A stretch of DNA of 64,000 nucleotides from positions 310,001-374,000 of the forward strand of contig JAIVFJ010000018.1 in the NCBI GenBank assembly GCA_025765615.1. Direction: 5' to 3'. This DNA is from Zopfochytrium polystomum. Taxonomy: Eukaryota; Chytridiomycota; Chytridiomycetes; Chytridiales; Chytridiaceae. Each line of letters starts with the position of its first letter. Position 1 is the first letter of the stretch. Of this stretch, positions 1 to 11,383 are shown piece after piece. The notes under the pieces are model-generated. The model was given only the letters and a program-made list of their open reading frames with translations, was not told where the DNA came from and did no database searches. The translations under genes and the position numbers were made by a program.

Positions 1-32
1 GAAACGCTGACGCTTTTGTTTTCCTTTTGCAG

Positions 33-705
33 GACGCATCGCCGTCTTACCAACGAGACCACGGAGCAAATCATCGCCGAGTTCATATGGAACGCACTGG
101 CCGTCAAGCAGGTCATTGGGAAAGTCCCACGCTACATGCGGCCACCGTACGGCGACACAGACGACAGGCTGCGGGCGATTCTTGACGCCTTTGGATTCAA
201 GCAGGTAATCTGGAACGTCATCACCAACGATACAGCCATCCAAACTGGCGACACCGGCTCGTGGAAGATCAGCGATGCTGTGAAGCTGATCAATAACACC
301 ATCAAGTACGGCAACCAGGCAACTGGCCTTGTGTTCCTGCCGAGCACTGGTGGTTACATCTCCCTCGAGCACGAACTTACGAACGAAGAGTTTTCAGTGG
401 CGACCCAGGTTATGGGGCTTGTGAAGAATAACAGCTATCAGTTCGCGACCGTCGCAAAGTGCATCGCTGGGTCAGACACGGACGCTGACCGTTACATGAG
501 CGATTCGGACCCGTTCGTCAAGTTCTTGAACACCATTACCTTCCCCATTGACCAAAATCTGTTCAAGAAAAGTTCAAACACCTCCTCGACGTCGGCGAAA
601 TCCGCAGCCCTCGCTCATGCCGGGTCCTCCGGTTTCATCTCTGCCTTTGCTGTTACAGTTTGTTTCGCATTCCTGGGTTCCCTCGCTGTTGTTAATCTCT
701 TGTGA
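33..705 (+). CDS. Chitin/polysaccharide deacetylase, 3' exon only (copy 1)
   Basis: Last exon of a carbohydrate esterase 4 (NodB-fold) deacetylase whose upstream exons lie before the window. A pyrimidine tract ending in TTTTGCAG gives an acceptor at 31-32. The exon then reads (W)THRRLTNETT, the HSxxH-type metal-binding segment, followed by the RYMRPPYGDTDDR motif and the C-terminal half of the barrel. Known role of the family: removal of N-acetyl groups from chitin in or near the wall. The C-terminus (about residues 185-229 of the exon) is Ser/Ala-rich and ends in a hydrophobic stretch with no charged tail, as in GPI-anchored or membrane-attached fungal deacetylases. It is very close to copy 2 at 1431-2860 in exon phase and in sequence, so this is a tandem duplication. 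Confidence 0.9.
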
Positions 706-1430
706 GGGTGAAAAAATCAGAGAAGGCCGCTGTTTCTGTCAGTTTTTTGTTATCGGGTCTATGTCTTTCCTCCCATGATCTCAATCCTCACCTTTAATCA
801 TATGTTTGCCTGGTTTCCAACCCTATCCAGTTCGTTCTTTGTTGAGTTGATGCCCGTGCAGTGTCGAGGAGGCGACGTCCCCTGTCCGTGGACTGGAAAG
901 GCGTCGTTGTCCTATTTGGCGGTTTTGAAACACAGCCGCTTCTCTCGGATGAAGCTTTTAGACAAAATATTTACATTTCGGGCGAAGGTAACCTAAAACT
1001 CTTACCAATTGCGGTTGAACGATCGATTACTTTGCCGCTCCTCTGGTCGCGAAGCACGTCAGGCCACTTCGTGAGATTGAGAAGAGTTCAACCCTAATTG
1101 AATCCTTGAGACATTTAAGCAAGAACTTCACGCTTGGTCCGTCCTGTAACGTGTTTGTAGTCGTGAAGTGCAGATTTATATGGCCACTGCGGCTGAAGCG
1201 CCCAGATTTCGCGCTCTCCAATTTCCAAAAGGACGAAATCCTGAAAAACATTTGTTGCTTTTTTAGGAAAGAGACAGATCAGGAGAGAGAGGCAGCAGAC
1301 AGAGGAGTTGGAATGTGAGAGATGGAGCTTTCCGTCCAAAGTCGAAACGAAAAGAAAAAGGGACAAAAGATCGTCCTTCCCTTCCTTTGCTCCTCGCCAG
1401 AACCGCACTTCGCTACCCCACTCCACAAGG
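706..1430. other. Intergenic spacer between tandem deacetylases
   Basis: I see no convincing gene here. It holds the 3' flank of copy 1 and the promoter/leader of copy 2. Short overlapping ORFs on both strands lack family resemblance. The last 150 bp before the ATG at 1431 are purine-rich and then pyrimidine-rich, a plausible fungal leader. Confidence 0.6.
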
Positions 1431-2860
1431 ATGGCAAGCTCTCTTTTTGCGGCCGCGGCGATTGCCGCCGTTACCCTTCCACTCGGTGCGGTTGCCGATT
1501 TCACGTAGGTGTCTCCTCAAAGTTGGGCATAACCAGCGAGAATGGGCGGGGGCAGCTCATAACGATCTCTTAACTGACACTTACTTCCCACTCCCCAATC
1601 GCATCATCCTTCCATTTCATCAACCTCCTCTCGATAAGTCCACCAGACTGGACGGCCCTCGGGTTCCCATCTGGCAATCCAGTTCCCATTACGGGCAGCT
1701 TGGCCGGCGACTCGGTTAAAGTACCTATCCCCCCCTGTCGCTGCATCGTGGACCAAAGCCATCACCGACTTGGCAACGGGCGGTATTCCGAATCTGCCCC
1801 CGAATGGAGAGCTTGGTGTCGGGTACTGGGCGTACAACCCACAAACCGATCTGACGAACTGCCCAGCGAACACATGGGCCCTCACGTAAGTGGTTTTCGC
1901 AGCACACGTCATCTGAACTCACAGTTTTTCCACCCTTGTGAATCAGCTACGATGACGGCCCGAAAGACTTGACGGATCAGTACTTGAAGCTCCTCTCAAA
2001 CAACTCTGCAATCGGCACATTCTTTGTCCTGGGTGCTAATGTTGTCAACAAGCCCGCGTGGGCAAACAACCTCCAGCTCATGTACCAGGCTGGTCACCAG
2101 ATTGCGCTTCACAGCTGGTTGGTCTAACAATTCAAACGAATCTTCTCACTGGAAGTGAGCATAATCGAATAACTGTTGCTTTTCAATCTCACCTCACAGG
2201 ACACACCGTCGTCTTACCAACGAAACCACGGACCAGATCATTGCCGAATTCATTTGGAACGCTCTCGCCGTGAAGCAGGTCATCGGAAAAGTTCCCCGCT
2301 ACGTCCGCCCCCCCTACGGTGACACGGACGATCGGCTACGGGCTATCCTCAACGCCTTTGGCTTCAAGCAAGTCATTTGGAACGTCATCACCAACGACAC
2401 TGCAGTTTTGTCTGGAGACACCGGGTCATGGAAGATCAAGGATGCCGTGAAGCTCATCAACGACACGATCAAAATGGGCAACAGAGCGACCGGGCTTGAT
2501 TTCCTTCCAAGCACCAACGGCTACATCTCCCTTGAGCACGAGCTTACCGCTGAAGAATACACCGTGGCCACGCAGGTCATTGGCCTCGTCAAGCAGAACA
2601 ACTACCAGTTCACGTCCGTGGCGCAGTGCATTGCGGGATCCGACAAGGATTCGGACCGGTACATGAGCGAAACGGACCCGTTTGTCAAGTTCTTGAACAC
2701 CATCACTTTCCCGATCGACCCGAAGTTGTTCCAGACGACGGTGAACACCACCACCAAATCTTCAGCTCTGGCCATGGGCAAGTCGGGCGGATTCATTGGG
2801 GCGGGTGTTGTATCTGCTTTGTTGGTCCTTGTCCTCTCCGGGGTCATCTCCATGCTTTGA
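1431..2860 (+). CDS. Chitin/polysaccharide deacetylase (copy 2), four exons, one frameshift
   Basis: Exons as read: 1431-1504, 1639-1885, 1947-2117 and 2200-2860. Introns start GTAGGT, GTAAGT and GTTGGT and end in AG. The N-terminus MASSLFAAAAIAAVTLPLGA is a clear signal peptide. NodB motifs appear in order: TYDDGP (exon 3), HSWTHRRL spliced across exons 3 and 4, and RPPYGDTDDR (exon 4). The tail GGFIGAGVVSALLVLVLSGV is hydrophobic and suits GPI or membrane attachment. Predicted product is about 383 aa, normal for fungal chitin deacetylases. Exon 2 reads through only if one C is removed from the C7 run at 1729-1735. Before the run the frame gives KVPIPP and after it ASWTKAITDLATGG, both family-like. 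The gene is therefore either hit by an assembly error or mildly broken. The ATG was chosen because it opens the signal peptide. Confidence 0.88.
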
Positions 2861-4010
2861 AGGGACTCCCTTGGCCTGTGGTCGTTTCCTTTTCCCCCCG
2901 TTTACCTCACCTTGTCAAGGGGAATTTCCCTTTCTTCGGTCTCTTGATTGCTCACGAGGAGAATCGAAGCGCCGTGCTGCCTTCGCTAGTTACTCTTCAA
3001 CTTCTTTGGATTCGCTCCTATTTCTTCTTATGGGGTTTATCTCGCAATAACCGCTCCGTGTTTGGACCCCACTTGCCCTTCCCTTTTTTTCTTTCAAAAC
3101 TCGTTTCCATCTCTCTTTTTTCTACATTACTGTACTGTTCACCGACTGCTGGTTGCTTGTGGACATCGGTCGGTCGGTTTCTCTCTTTCCAACTTTTCCA
3201 ACAAAAAGCGTATAGAGTGCCCCGAAAGCTGTGGCCGCCCACATTTATAAATGATGATGGCGGGAGTAATGGAGCTTGTACTCCTACTGCGCACGCATTT
3301 CACTCAAGTTTTTTTCTCCTCTGCTTGCTTCGCTTTGAATGAAGCAAACAAAGAGGGAAGTCATTCTCTCAAGAGGGTTCAATTCTTTGCTCTTTTTCCT
3401 TTTTCAAATGTCATGATTCCAATCCTTCCAAAAGAAGAAATGCAATCATTGTTCAAAATGGATTCCATTTTGAGCTCAATTTTTCTTTTCTTTTCTTTTT
3501 TTTCTTTTCTTGATTGTGTGTTCTTTCTTAATTCATCAATCAACCCAAACAGGTCTTGATTGGGCTTGTATGCGGCAGATGGCTGTGCTGCAGCACTTTC
3601 TCTGTCTCCGCAGTGTGTGTCTGTCTGCTCTTTGTTTGGAGAAGGACGATGACGCCGACCGGAGAGAAGTGAACTGAGAACCGTCCACTCAAGAACAGAA
3701 GAACAGGAAGAACCCGTGCCACACCCTCACTCCCAAAACGAAAGGGGTCTCTCGCTGTCTCTGTCTCTGTCACTCTGTCTCTCTTCCTCTCTTACTTTCT
3801 CTGTCTGTCTCGGTTTTCTTTGGCACCAAGAAAGACAGAATTCATGAATTCATGTCATCGGACGAAACCGACACCGGAACGAAAACAAACAAACAAGAAG
3901 TACAATAAATAAATAAATCAAAACACCCCGCCGTCGCCCTGTTCTCACGCCCCACCTCCTCTTTCTCAACTCCCCCCTTGATCCTCAACCCTTGCACCCT
4001 CCTTCAGCCC
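2861..4010. other. Intergenic region with CT-rich and AAAT tracts
   Basis: No supportable gene. It contains T-rich stretches after the deacetylase stop, a CTGT/CTCT-rich tract around 3750-3815 and an (AAAT)-type tract near 3905-3920. The final CCCCACCTCC/TTTCTC pyrimidine leader precedes the ATG at 4011. Overlapping ORFs here are low-complexity shadows. Confidence 0.55.
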
Positions 4011-5530
4011 ATGATGGACGCTTCTCGCCGCCGCCGCCTGCTGCTGCAGCTCGTAGTGACCGCCGCCGCCGCCGCCGCCTCGTTTTCTTCCCTCGGGGTC
4101 TCCGCCGCCGCCACCTCCCTGAACGGTTTTCCAATCACTGTCGTCGGAACGGCTTGTACCGCCGGCACTTACTCGTGCGGGGCTCAAACCGGCGGCATGG
4201 ATTCCATCAACGTCTGCCTGGGCGGGTCCTGGGCGCACCTCGACGCTTGCGACCAGGCGAACGCCCCCGCATGCTCCATCCTGGGCGGCGTCCCTTACTG
4301 CGTGGCCTCCAACGCTCTGGCCGCAGCAACCACCACGACAATCGCCAACCCGCCGTCCCCGACACCCGCTTCCCCCGTCGGAGGGCAAAAGGCCGGAACC
4401 GCCGGCACCGGAACGACCGCGGCGGGATCTCACACGACCGCCGACTGCCAGTTCGCAAACCAGTTTTTGTGCAAGACACCGTGCGGAAAGATTCTTATTC
4501 AATGCACTGGCGCGGGAACCGGCGTTGAGCTCGGAGCCCTCGACGAAGATGCAGCCGTCTGCAACAACGGCGCGATTGACTTTGCGACCAACTGCGTTGT
4601 CCCATCTACGGCGGGCGCAGGAGCAGCCGCCGCCCCCGCCGCCGGCGGCGCTGCTGCTGCCGCTGCCCCCCGCTGCTGCCGCTGTTGCCGCCACCGGCAC
4701 GGCCACCACGCACACTGCCGCCGACTGCCAGTTTGCAAACCAGTTCCTCTGCAAGGTTCAGTGCGGAAAGGTTCTGATCCAGTGCACAGGAGCGGGCACT
4801 GGTGCCGAGCTGCAACCACTCGACGAAGACGCTGCCGTCTGCAACAATGGGCAGATTGACTTTGCGCAAAACTGCGTTACGACCGCCGGCACTGCCGGTA
4901 CGACAACCACAACCACCAACACTGGCGCGGGAACGGCTGCTGGAACGGGCGTCGGCGGTGCAAAGGCGGGTACTGCAAACACGGGAGCTGGCACTGGCAC
5001 CGCTGCAGGCGTCACACACACGGCCGCCGACTGTCAGTTTGCCAACCAGTTCCTGTGCAAGGTACAATGCGGCAAGGGTACTCATTCAATGCACCGGTGC
5101 CGGTACCGGAGCCGAGCTTCAGCCTCTGGACGAAGACGCTGCCGTCTGCAACAACGGCCAGATCGACTTTGCGCAGAACTGCGTTACCACCGGCGGTGCA
5201 GGCACCGGCGCCCCGACAACAACAACCACCACCACCGCGGTAGGTGCTGGCAAGGGAGGCGTGGCGACGGTGACCACGACTTCGTCAGCAGCAGCTCCCG
5301 CTGGAACTGGAACCGGGGGTGCGGGGGGCCTGACGCTGACAGGGTTCCCCGCCATTGCTGTGGGTACTGCGTGCACGTCCGGGTACGCCTGCGGCGGGCG
5401 CAACGCCGCGGGAGAAGACTCTATCGTGATTTGCACAGGAGGCGCCTATGTCAAGCTCGACGACTGCAACGATGCGCCCAACGTCGCCTGCAGCCTGATC
5501 AACGGGCAGCCATTCTGTGTGAAGCCCTGA
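4011..5530 (+). CDS. Secreted cysteine-repeat protein, two +1 frameshifts
   Basis: The start at 4011 opens a basic-then-hydrophobic signal peptide (MMDASRRRRLLLQLVVTAAA). Architecture is A-B-B-B-A. A terminal A module (GTACTAG..SCG..VCLGGSW..C..CSILGGVPYC) recurs at the C-terminus (GTACTSGYACGG..ICTGGAYVKLDDC..CSLINGQPFC). Between them lie three B repeats of about 55 aa (ADCQFANQFLC..CGK.LIQCTGAG..LDEDAAVCNNG.IDFA.NC), starting near 4432, 4720 and 5023 and joined by Ala/Gly/Thr linkers. The A-module Cys spacing resembles small fungal chitin-binding modules such as CBM19, but that is inference. Reading the whole protein needs removal of one C in the C6 run at 4666-4671 and one G in the G3 run at 5076-5078. 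The other B copies show the expected reading at the second site. Extracellular wall or matrix protein is the likely role; no enzyme domain is visible. Confidence 0.7.
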
Positions 5531-5767
5531 TTCCAAAGTTTGTCAACGCCAGGTCATCCATTTTCGCGAACCCCCGCTTTTCTTTCTTTTGGTCTTGCCT
5601 ATCTTTGCTGCACGAAGTCTTTTTGCGTCTCTTCCGCCCCCGTGGCTTCCAAACCACGTCTCCCTCTACGTCGATCTCTATGCGCCCCGCACAAGGACGA
5701 CAGTCCATTGTATTTTCGCCACTTTTCCTCTGTATTTGCACCGTTACCTTAGCTGTCCAGTCTCTCC

Positions 5768-5798
<31 letters not shown>

Positions 5799-5920
5799 GT
5801 TAGGCCAAACCCACCAGCTCTTTAAGCGATGCGATTATTCAAGCCATGCTATTCCAAACTCACCGATGATCCCCTCCAGCCAGCGTTTTACTCTCTCTCT
5901 CTCTCTCTCTCTCCTCTCTA

Positions 5921-6006
<86 letters not shown>

Positions 6007-7280
6007 TGCTGTTTTAATAGTGGGGGGGTGCATTTGGGCAAGGACATCTCCAGTGGTATTTGCTCTCTAAACAACAAAACAAATGCTTTCGCTTGCATGA
6101 GCGATCAAAAAAGACCTGTCGCCTGTCGCGTTTCACCTTTTTCCTCCTATCTCTCTCTCTCTCACTCCCTTCAACACCCACTGCAAAACACTTGTTTACA
6201 GATCACGTATGTCCATCGCTTGATTGCCTTTCCTCCCCCTCGCAGCGAAAAGGAGCGAGAGAGGAGAAACGAAAAAGAAAAAAGAAAGAAATAGAAAAAG
6301 AGAAAGGAAGAGCGACGAAGCGGCATACAAATTTGAGGTCCCTCATGTGGATTGAAGAGATAGTTTTAGTCAAAAAACAACCGACGTGTCGCGTCCAGAG
6401 GGCTCTGGAAGAAACAACAGTGAGGAGGAGGGACAGAGGAAGAGACCAAAAGAGACAGGCAGACGACGCGGAAAAAAGAAAAAAAAAAAACAGGGAAACG
6501 GAGAGGAGGCAGAAAACGGGGGAATGGGAGCTATTGGGAAGAAAAATAGTCGAAAGGGGAGGTAGGGAGAGAGAAGAGAGAAAGAGAGAAAGAGAAGGAA
6601 GAGAGAGAGAGAGAGAGTGAGAGAGAGAGAGTGCGAGAGAGAGAGTGAGAGAGAGAGAGTGAGAGAGAGAGAGAGAAGGACAAAGAGACACTATAAACGG
6701 GAACGAAAAAAAAAAAAAAAAAAAAAAGAGTGAAAGAAAGAGAAAGAGAGGCGAAGAACAAGCACAAGCGAAATTAGTGGGTGGTCGAACGCTTGCGCAG
6801 GGGCAGATAGAGAGAGAGAGAGAGAGAGATAGGAAGAGAGGTGAAGTCCATTGTCAATTCAAAAGGAGGGGGAGGGAGGGGGAAGGGCGACTCTAGTTTT
6901 TTTTTTTTCTTCTTTTTCTTTGGCCACCTGCGCCTTCCATGCGACGAGGGCGTTGGCTTGATGCGGATGCATGAGGAGATGTTTAGATTAGTATTAGCGG
7001 GGTAGAAGGGGAGGGTGGTGCAGGGAGCCATCGTAAAGGAGAAGAAAGCGAGGACTCAGCTTTCCAATGAGGGAGGGAGGGGGCGGGCGAGGGCGGGCGT
7101 GCAAAAAAAAAGAAAGGAAAGAGAAGAAAACAGGGGGTTTGTGTCATAGTGATGAGAACGCTACTGAGGAAAAAACAAGACCAAAAGAAAAGGGGGGAAA
7201 TAAAATGAAGGTAACGCAGAAGAGCAAGGGAAAACATTTCCTAAAGCAGGGAGACTTTTTTTCTTTTTCTTTCCCCCCTT
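5531..7280. repeat. Microsatellite-dense intergenic region
   Basis: No gene supported. It holds a poly-T run near 5768-5798, (CT)n blocks at 5889-6002, purine-rich DNA with (GA)n blocks at 6601-6676, poly-A near 6710-6726 and another (GA)n at 6810-6828. Long ORFs here, such as Ser/Leu strings on one strand and Arg/Glu strings on the other, are simply translations of CT/GA repeats. Confidence 0.8.
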
Positions 7281-9009
7281 TCACACCCAGTCGCGCGTGG
7301 TCTCGATCCGCAGCGGCGTCGGCGGCCGCTCCCGCAGCGCGGCCGCCAGCGGCGCGCGGCTCGTCGACACCGACGCAGACCGCGTAAGCGCGCCGCCGCC
7401 AACGCCCGTCGTCGTGGACGACCCCGCAGCCGCGCGTGGGTGCTGGTACGCCGGCGACATCCGGCCGGTCGACGCCGCCGCCGCCCCCGCGGACGCAAAA
7501 GCCGTCGTCGTCGTCGGCGACGGCAGGTCCAGCGACGCCCCGCGCGCCATCCGGATCGGGTCAATGTCCGACCCGCGCCGCCGGAACAGCGACGACCGCC
7601 GCCCCGGCGGCGGCGACGCCGGGATGAACGTGATCGCGTCGGCCGCCGCCGCCGCGTACGAGGCTGACACCCCGGCAGCGTCAAAGGTGAAGATGGACGA
7701 CGTGGGAGTCGTCGCGACCGGCGTCTCTGGGTGGTGGGGGTGGTGAGAGTGGTGGGAATGGTGGTGGTGGTGGTGGTGGTGATGGTAGTGCGAGTGGTGG
7801 TGCTGCGGCGACGGCATCATGATGGGCGGCGTCGACGGCGCGGCAGAGGTCGGGCTGAACGGTTCCGACGCGGAGGCGGACGAGGACCCCGAGTTGGTTC
7901 GCGTGTGCAGGAACGAGACGGGGTTCGACGCCGCAACGGCGGATCCAGTCGCCGGGTTCGCGGTGGACACGGTGCGCGACCGGCGCGCGCGCCACGAGGT
8001 CGCGCGCTGCAGTTTCCCGCTCGCGCTGTCGGGCCGGGAGAGGGATGCGTCGGACGGCACGACGGCGGCCGGCGGGATCCCTCCTCCTCCTGCGGATGTC
8101 GGCGTCTCCGGCGACGGGCTCTTGAGCTGGTTGCGCGGGTTGCTCTTTCGGCGAAGCGACGCTTTCCGCGTGGCCCGCGCGGAACAAAGACGGCAGGTCG
8201 AGCGAAAAACTGTTGCGGGAACCCGGCGAGTTTGCCGCCGCCGCCGCCGCCGTCAAAGCGTCGTGCACCTGGGCGGACAACGGCGGGCGGGGAGAATCGG
8301 ATTGCGGGGGGTGTATGGTGATCTTTGCCGGTGGGAGTAGGCTTGCGCCGGCGGGGGAAGCGCCGAAAACAGCGGCCGACCGGGACTTGCGGCAGCGCGG
8401 GGGACGAGGACCGCGAACGGACATGAGGTATGACTGGCTTCGTGGTGGTTGGTGTGGTGGCGGCGGCGGCGGCGGAGGCTGAGGCCTCTGTAGACGGAGA
8501 GGACTCGGGCGTAAGAGGGTAACAGCGCTGGGAGCGGAGGAAAACGCAAAGGACGAGGACGACGTCCCGGACGAGCCCGAGTGGTTCCTGGTGTGCCTCG
8601 GCGGGGTCGACGACATTCCGAAGCCGCTGGACGCGGTGGTGGCGCGCTGCTGCGGAGGCGGCGTGTTGAAATGACGCTGGTGGTGAGGGTTGCTTGAGGT
8701 TGAGGTTGGTGTTGAGGGCGGCGCGCTCGGCGTTGAGGAGGAGGAGGGGTAGGAGGGGAAGGACGACGAGGAGGCGATTGTAGCCACCCCTCCTCCTCTT
8801 CGATTTGAGGGGGGGTCCTCGCCCTTCCTGCTGCTGTGGCTGCTGGTGGAAGCGGAGGCGGCAGAGGCCGCCGCTTTTGGCACCGGCGAGTGCGCGTGGG
8901 GTGGTGGCGGTTGGTTGGCAGCTGGTGGTGGTGGCGGCGGCGCATATTGAGGTTGTGGCTGCTGGCCGATCTGGGCGCGGCGGTCGACGACGGGGGTTGC
9001 GGAGATCAT
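7281..9009 (-). CDS. Ser/Pro-rich, probably disordered protein, one frameshift
   Basis: Starts at 9009 (MISATPVVDRRAQIG) and ends at a TGA at 7281-7283 after ETTRDWV. The protein is proline-, serine- and histidine-rich, with an uninterrupted His tract near 7755-7790 and several RRKS/RRRGS-type basic-serine sites that could be phosphorylated. No domain is recognised. Two overlapping frames must be joined: the first reads ..SFSLDLPSLFRA, and the second reads RKASLRRKSNPRNQLKSPSP through to the stop. Removing one base from the three-base run at 8174-8176 joins them into about 575 aa. The two frames share composition, which supports one gene. The alternative is a short undetected intron, but no good GT-AG pair is visible. 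Function unknown. Confidence 0.55.
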
Positions 9010-9093
9010 GGCGGGGTGGTGGGTGGGTGGCGTATCTCTCCTTCTCTCTCGCTCTCTCTCTCGCTCTCCAGTGTGCTAGGATGGGGGGAGCGA

Positions 9094-9137
<44 letters not shown>

Positions 9138-10654
9138 TGAGTGCGTGAAGTGAGCGGCGAGCGGCGAAGTGTGTGCGGGGATGAGCGCGAAAGCGAGCGA
9201 GCGAGCGAGTGAGGTCGTCGTCGTGGCGTCGCAGTTGTCGTTCGCTTCTTTCTTCTTCTCGCTGGCTGGCTGGCTTGAAGAAAGGTTCCCGCCGCGCGTG
9301 AAGGGGTCAGGTCGGTTGGGCGAGCGGGCGGGCAAGGCCAGCAGACAGGCATACAGGCAGACAGGGAGACAGGCAGACAGGCAGACAGGTAGGTACGCAG
9401 ACAGAGGAAAGAGAGAGACAGATAGACTGAGCGACAACAGAGAGACAGACAGACGGAAAGACAGACAGACAGACAGACGGACAAGAGAGAGAGACAGACA
9501 GACAGGAACAAAATTGGCAGCCGGATGGGCCAATGAGAGAGGGAGAGGGAGAGACCGCGCATTTTCGCGCGCGCCTTCAGAAATGACAGAACAGGCGAAT
9601 TCTGCAGAGGCAGGCAGACAAACAAAATTTGGTAGGAGAAAAAAAAAATGAGCGCATGAAAATAATATTGGTCCTTCAAAATTTTCTGTTGTCGCAAAAA
9701 GGAAAGCAAGGTGTGATTGTCGCTTTTGGTTGGGCAAAATCGAAAGGGGAAAATTTTCGGCGACGCCACCGTGCGCAACCAACACGCGCACGCGCGCTCT
9801 CTGCGCGCATCATCAAGGGCAATAAAGCCAAGAGAATTCAAATTCTCAAAACCCGTCAAACTGTTCTGTCTGTTTCACGCCCTTTCTTTCTTTCCTTCGT
9901 TCCGAAAACTTACTACAATACAATACCAATACACATCAACATGCAAATTTTCACATTCAAGGGCCATGTTCCCAATATTTGTTGCCCAACCATCCAACCA
10001 ACCAACCAACCAACCAACCAACCAACCACACAGCTCACACTCACACTCGCTCACTCACCCCTTACCCTCAATGCGGCGCCGACTCGTGACAACGTGATCT
10101 CAATCAAAGAAAGTCATCGAGACTCTGGTTCGGAGTTGGGAAATCGAAGGACGGAAACAAAGAACTCACACCATCAGGATCGCCCAAGCAAACGACCCTC
10201 GCAACCCTCGAGCCGAAAGTAAATTTTCCGATCCGTTCCCCTCCCCACGACATGAAGCTCATCAAGCTCAATACTACGTTGTTGTTGCAGCGATGGGTCG
10301 GGTTCTTTCTTTCTTTCTTTTTTTTTTTTTTTTTTTGTGGCTAACTCCACTCAGCGAGCCGGGATCCGGCGGCGCGTGCGACTCGTAAATGGTGTACTTT
10401 TCTTCTCTTTTTTTCTTTTTTTTTCCTTTTTTTTTTGGTTGTTTTCCTCCAAACAAGTTGTGTGGGGGTTGTGGCGACACTCGGACCGGTGAGGACGGGG
10501 TTTCCCGCAGCTCTTCGGCTGAAAAAGGAAATGGACCATTTTATTTGGGTTCCAGAGCAGAATCGCACCCACCCTGTCTGTCTGTCTGTCTGTCCAGCCT
10601 CGATTCGACCATGACGTTCGGCGTTGTATTTTTTCCAGCGCTGCGCCAATAAAA

Positions 10655-10723
<69 letters not shown>

Positions 10724-11180
10724 AAGTATATCGTAAAAAGTGAGAGACAAACAAGATATCGCACGAAAGAGAGACAGGAAGAGTCCCAGCAAGCCGAGGG
10801 AGACAGAGAAGTCATCCACCAGTGATACCCTCCCAGATTGGAGCATCATCGCGGGCGCGGCGGCGGCGACTGGCGTCGTAGAAGCGGGCGGCGAAGAGCG
10901 AGAGGAGAGAGAGAAAGAACGCTGGGCCGACACGCCGACGTAAGCAGCCAGCGAGCAGCAAGTAAGCGGTGAGGCAGCAGCAGCAATCGGGCTCCTCTCC
11001 TTCCCCACCATCGCGCCTGCTCGTTCTCGTTTTGTGTGGACGCAGGCTCGCAAGGCACGAAGGAAAGTCGATCTGGAAGAAGCTGCAGCCAGCCGTAGAT
11101 ATAGACTCTCGCAACTAGCTCACACCAACTAGCCCATTACAGCCACCCACCAACCTATACACACACACACACCGACCCCG
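9010..11180. repeat. Intergenic region with GTGC, CAGA, AACC and GA repeats
   Basis: Likely promoter region shared by the minus-strand gene ending upstream and the plus-strand gene at 11181. Contents: (GTGC)n at about 9092-9140, CAGA/GACA repeats 9340-9510, (AACC)n near 9992-10026, T-tracts 10310-10340 and 10400-10440, a GTCT repeat near 10576-10592, and a long (GA)n at about 10660-10720. A CA tract lies just upstream of 11181. I see no gene in it. Confidence 0.75.
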
Positions 11181-11345
11181 ATGCGGACACCAGTCCAGCC
11201 TGACCCGTCGTGGTCGTCGCCGTTCTCGCCGCAAAGCCAGCAGACTCAGTACTCGGAGAACCTCCCGTCCTACAATGTGCAGGCCAGTCAGACCGCCTAC
11301 GGCTCGCCGCACCAGCACCAGTACCAGCAGCAGCAAATGCAGCAA

Positions 11346-11383
<38 letters not shown>

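Noticed and set aside
6203..6767. Long minus-strand frames rich in Ser/Leu/Phe and plus-strand frames rich in Arg/Glu
   Set aside because: They are translations of (GA)n/(CT)n microsatellites and lack any non-repeat segment.
7297..8482. Several plus-strand frames opposite the Ser/Pro-rich gene
   Set aside because: High GC leaves all frames open. The minus frames have coherent Ser/Pro/His composition and a shared stop, while the plus frames are Arg/Gly noise.
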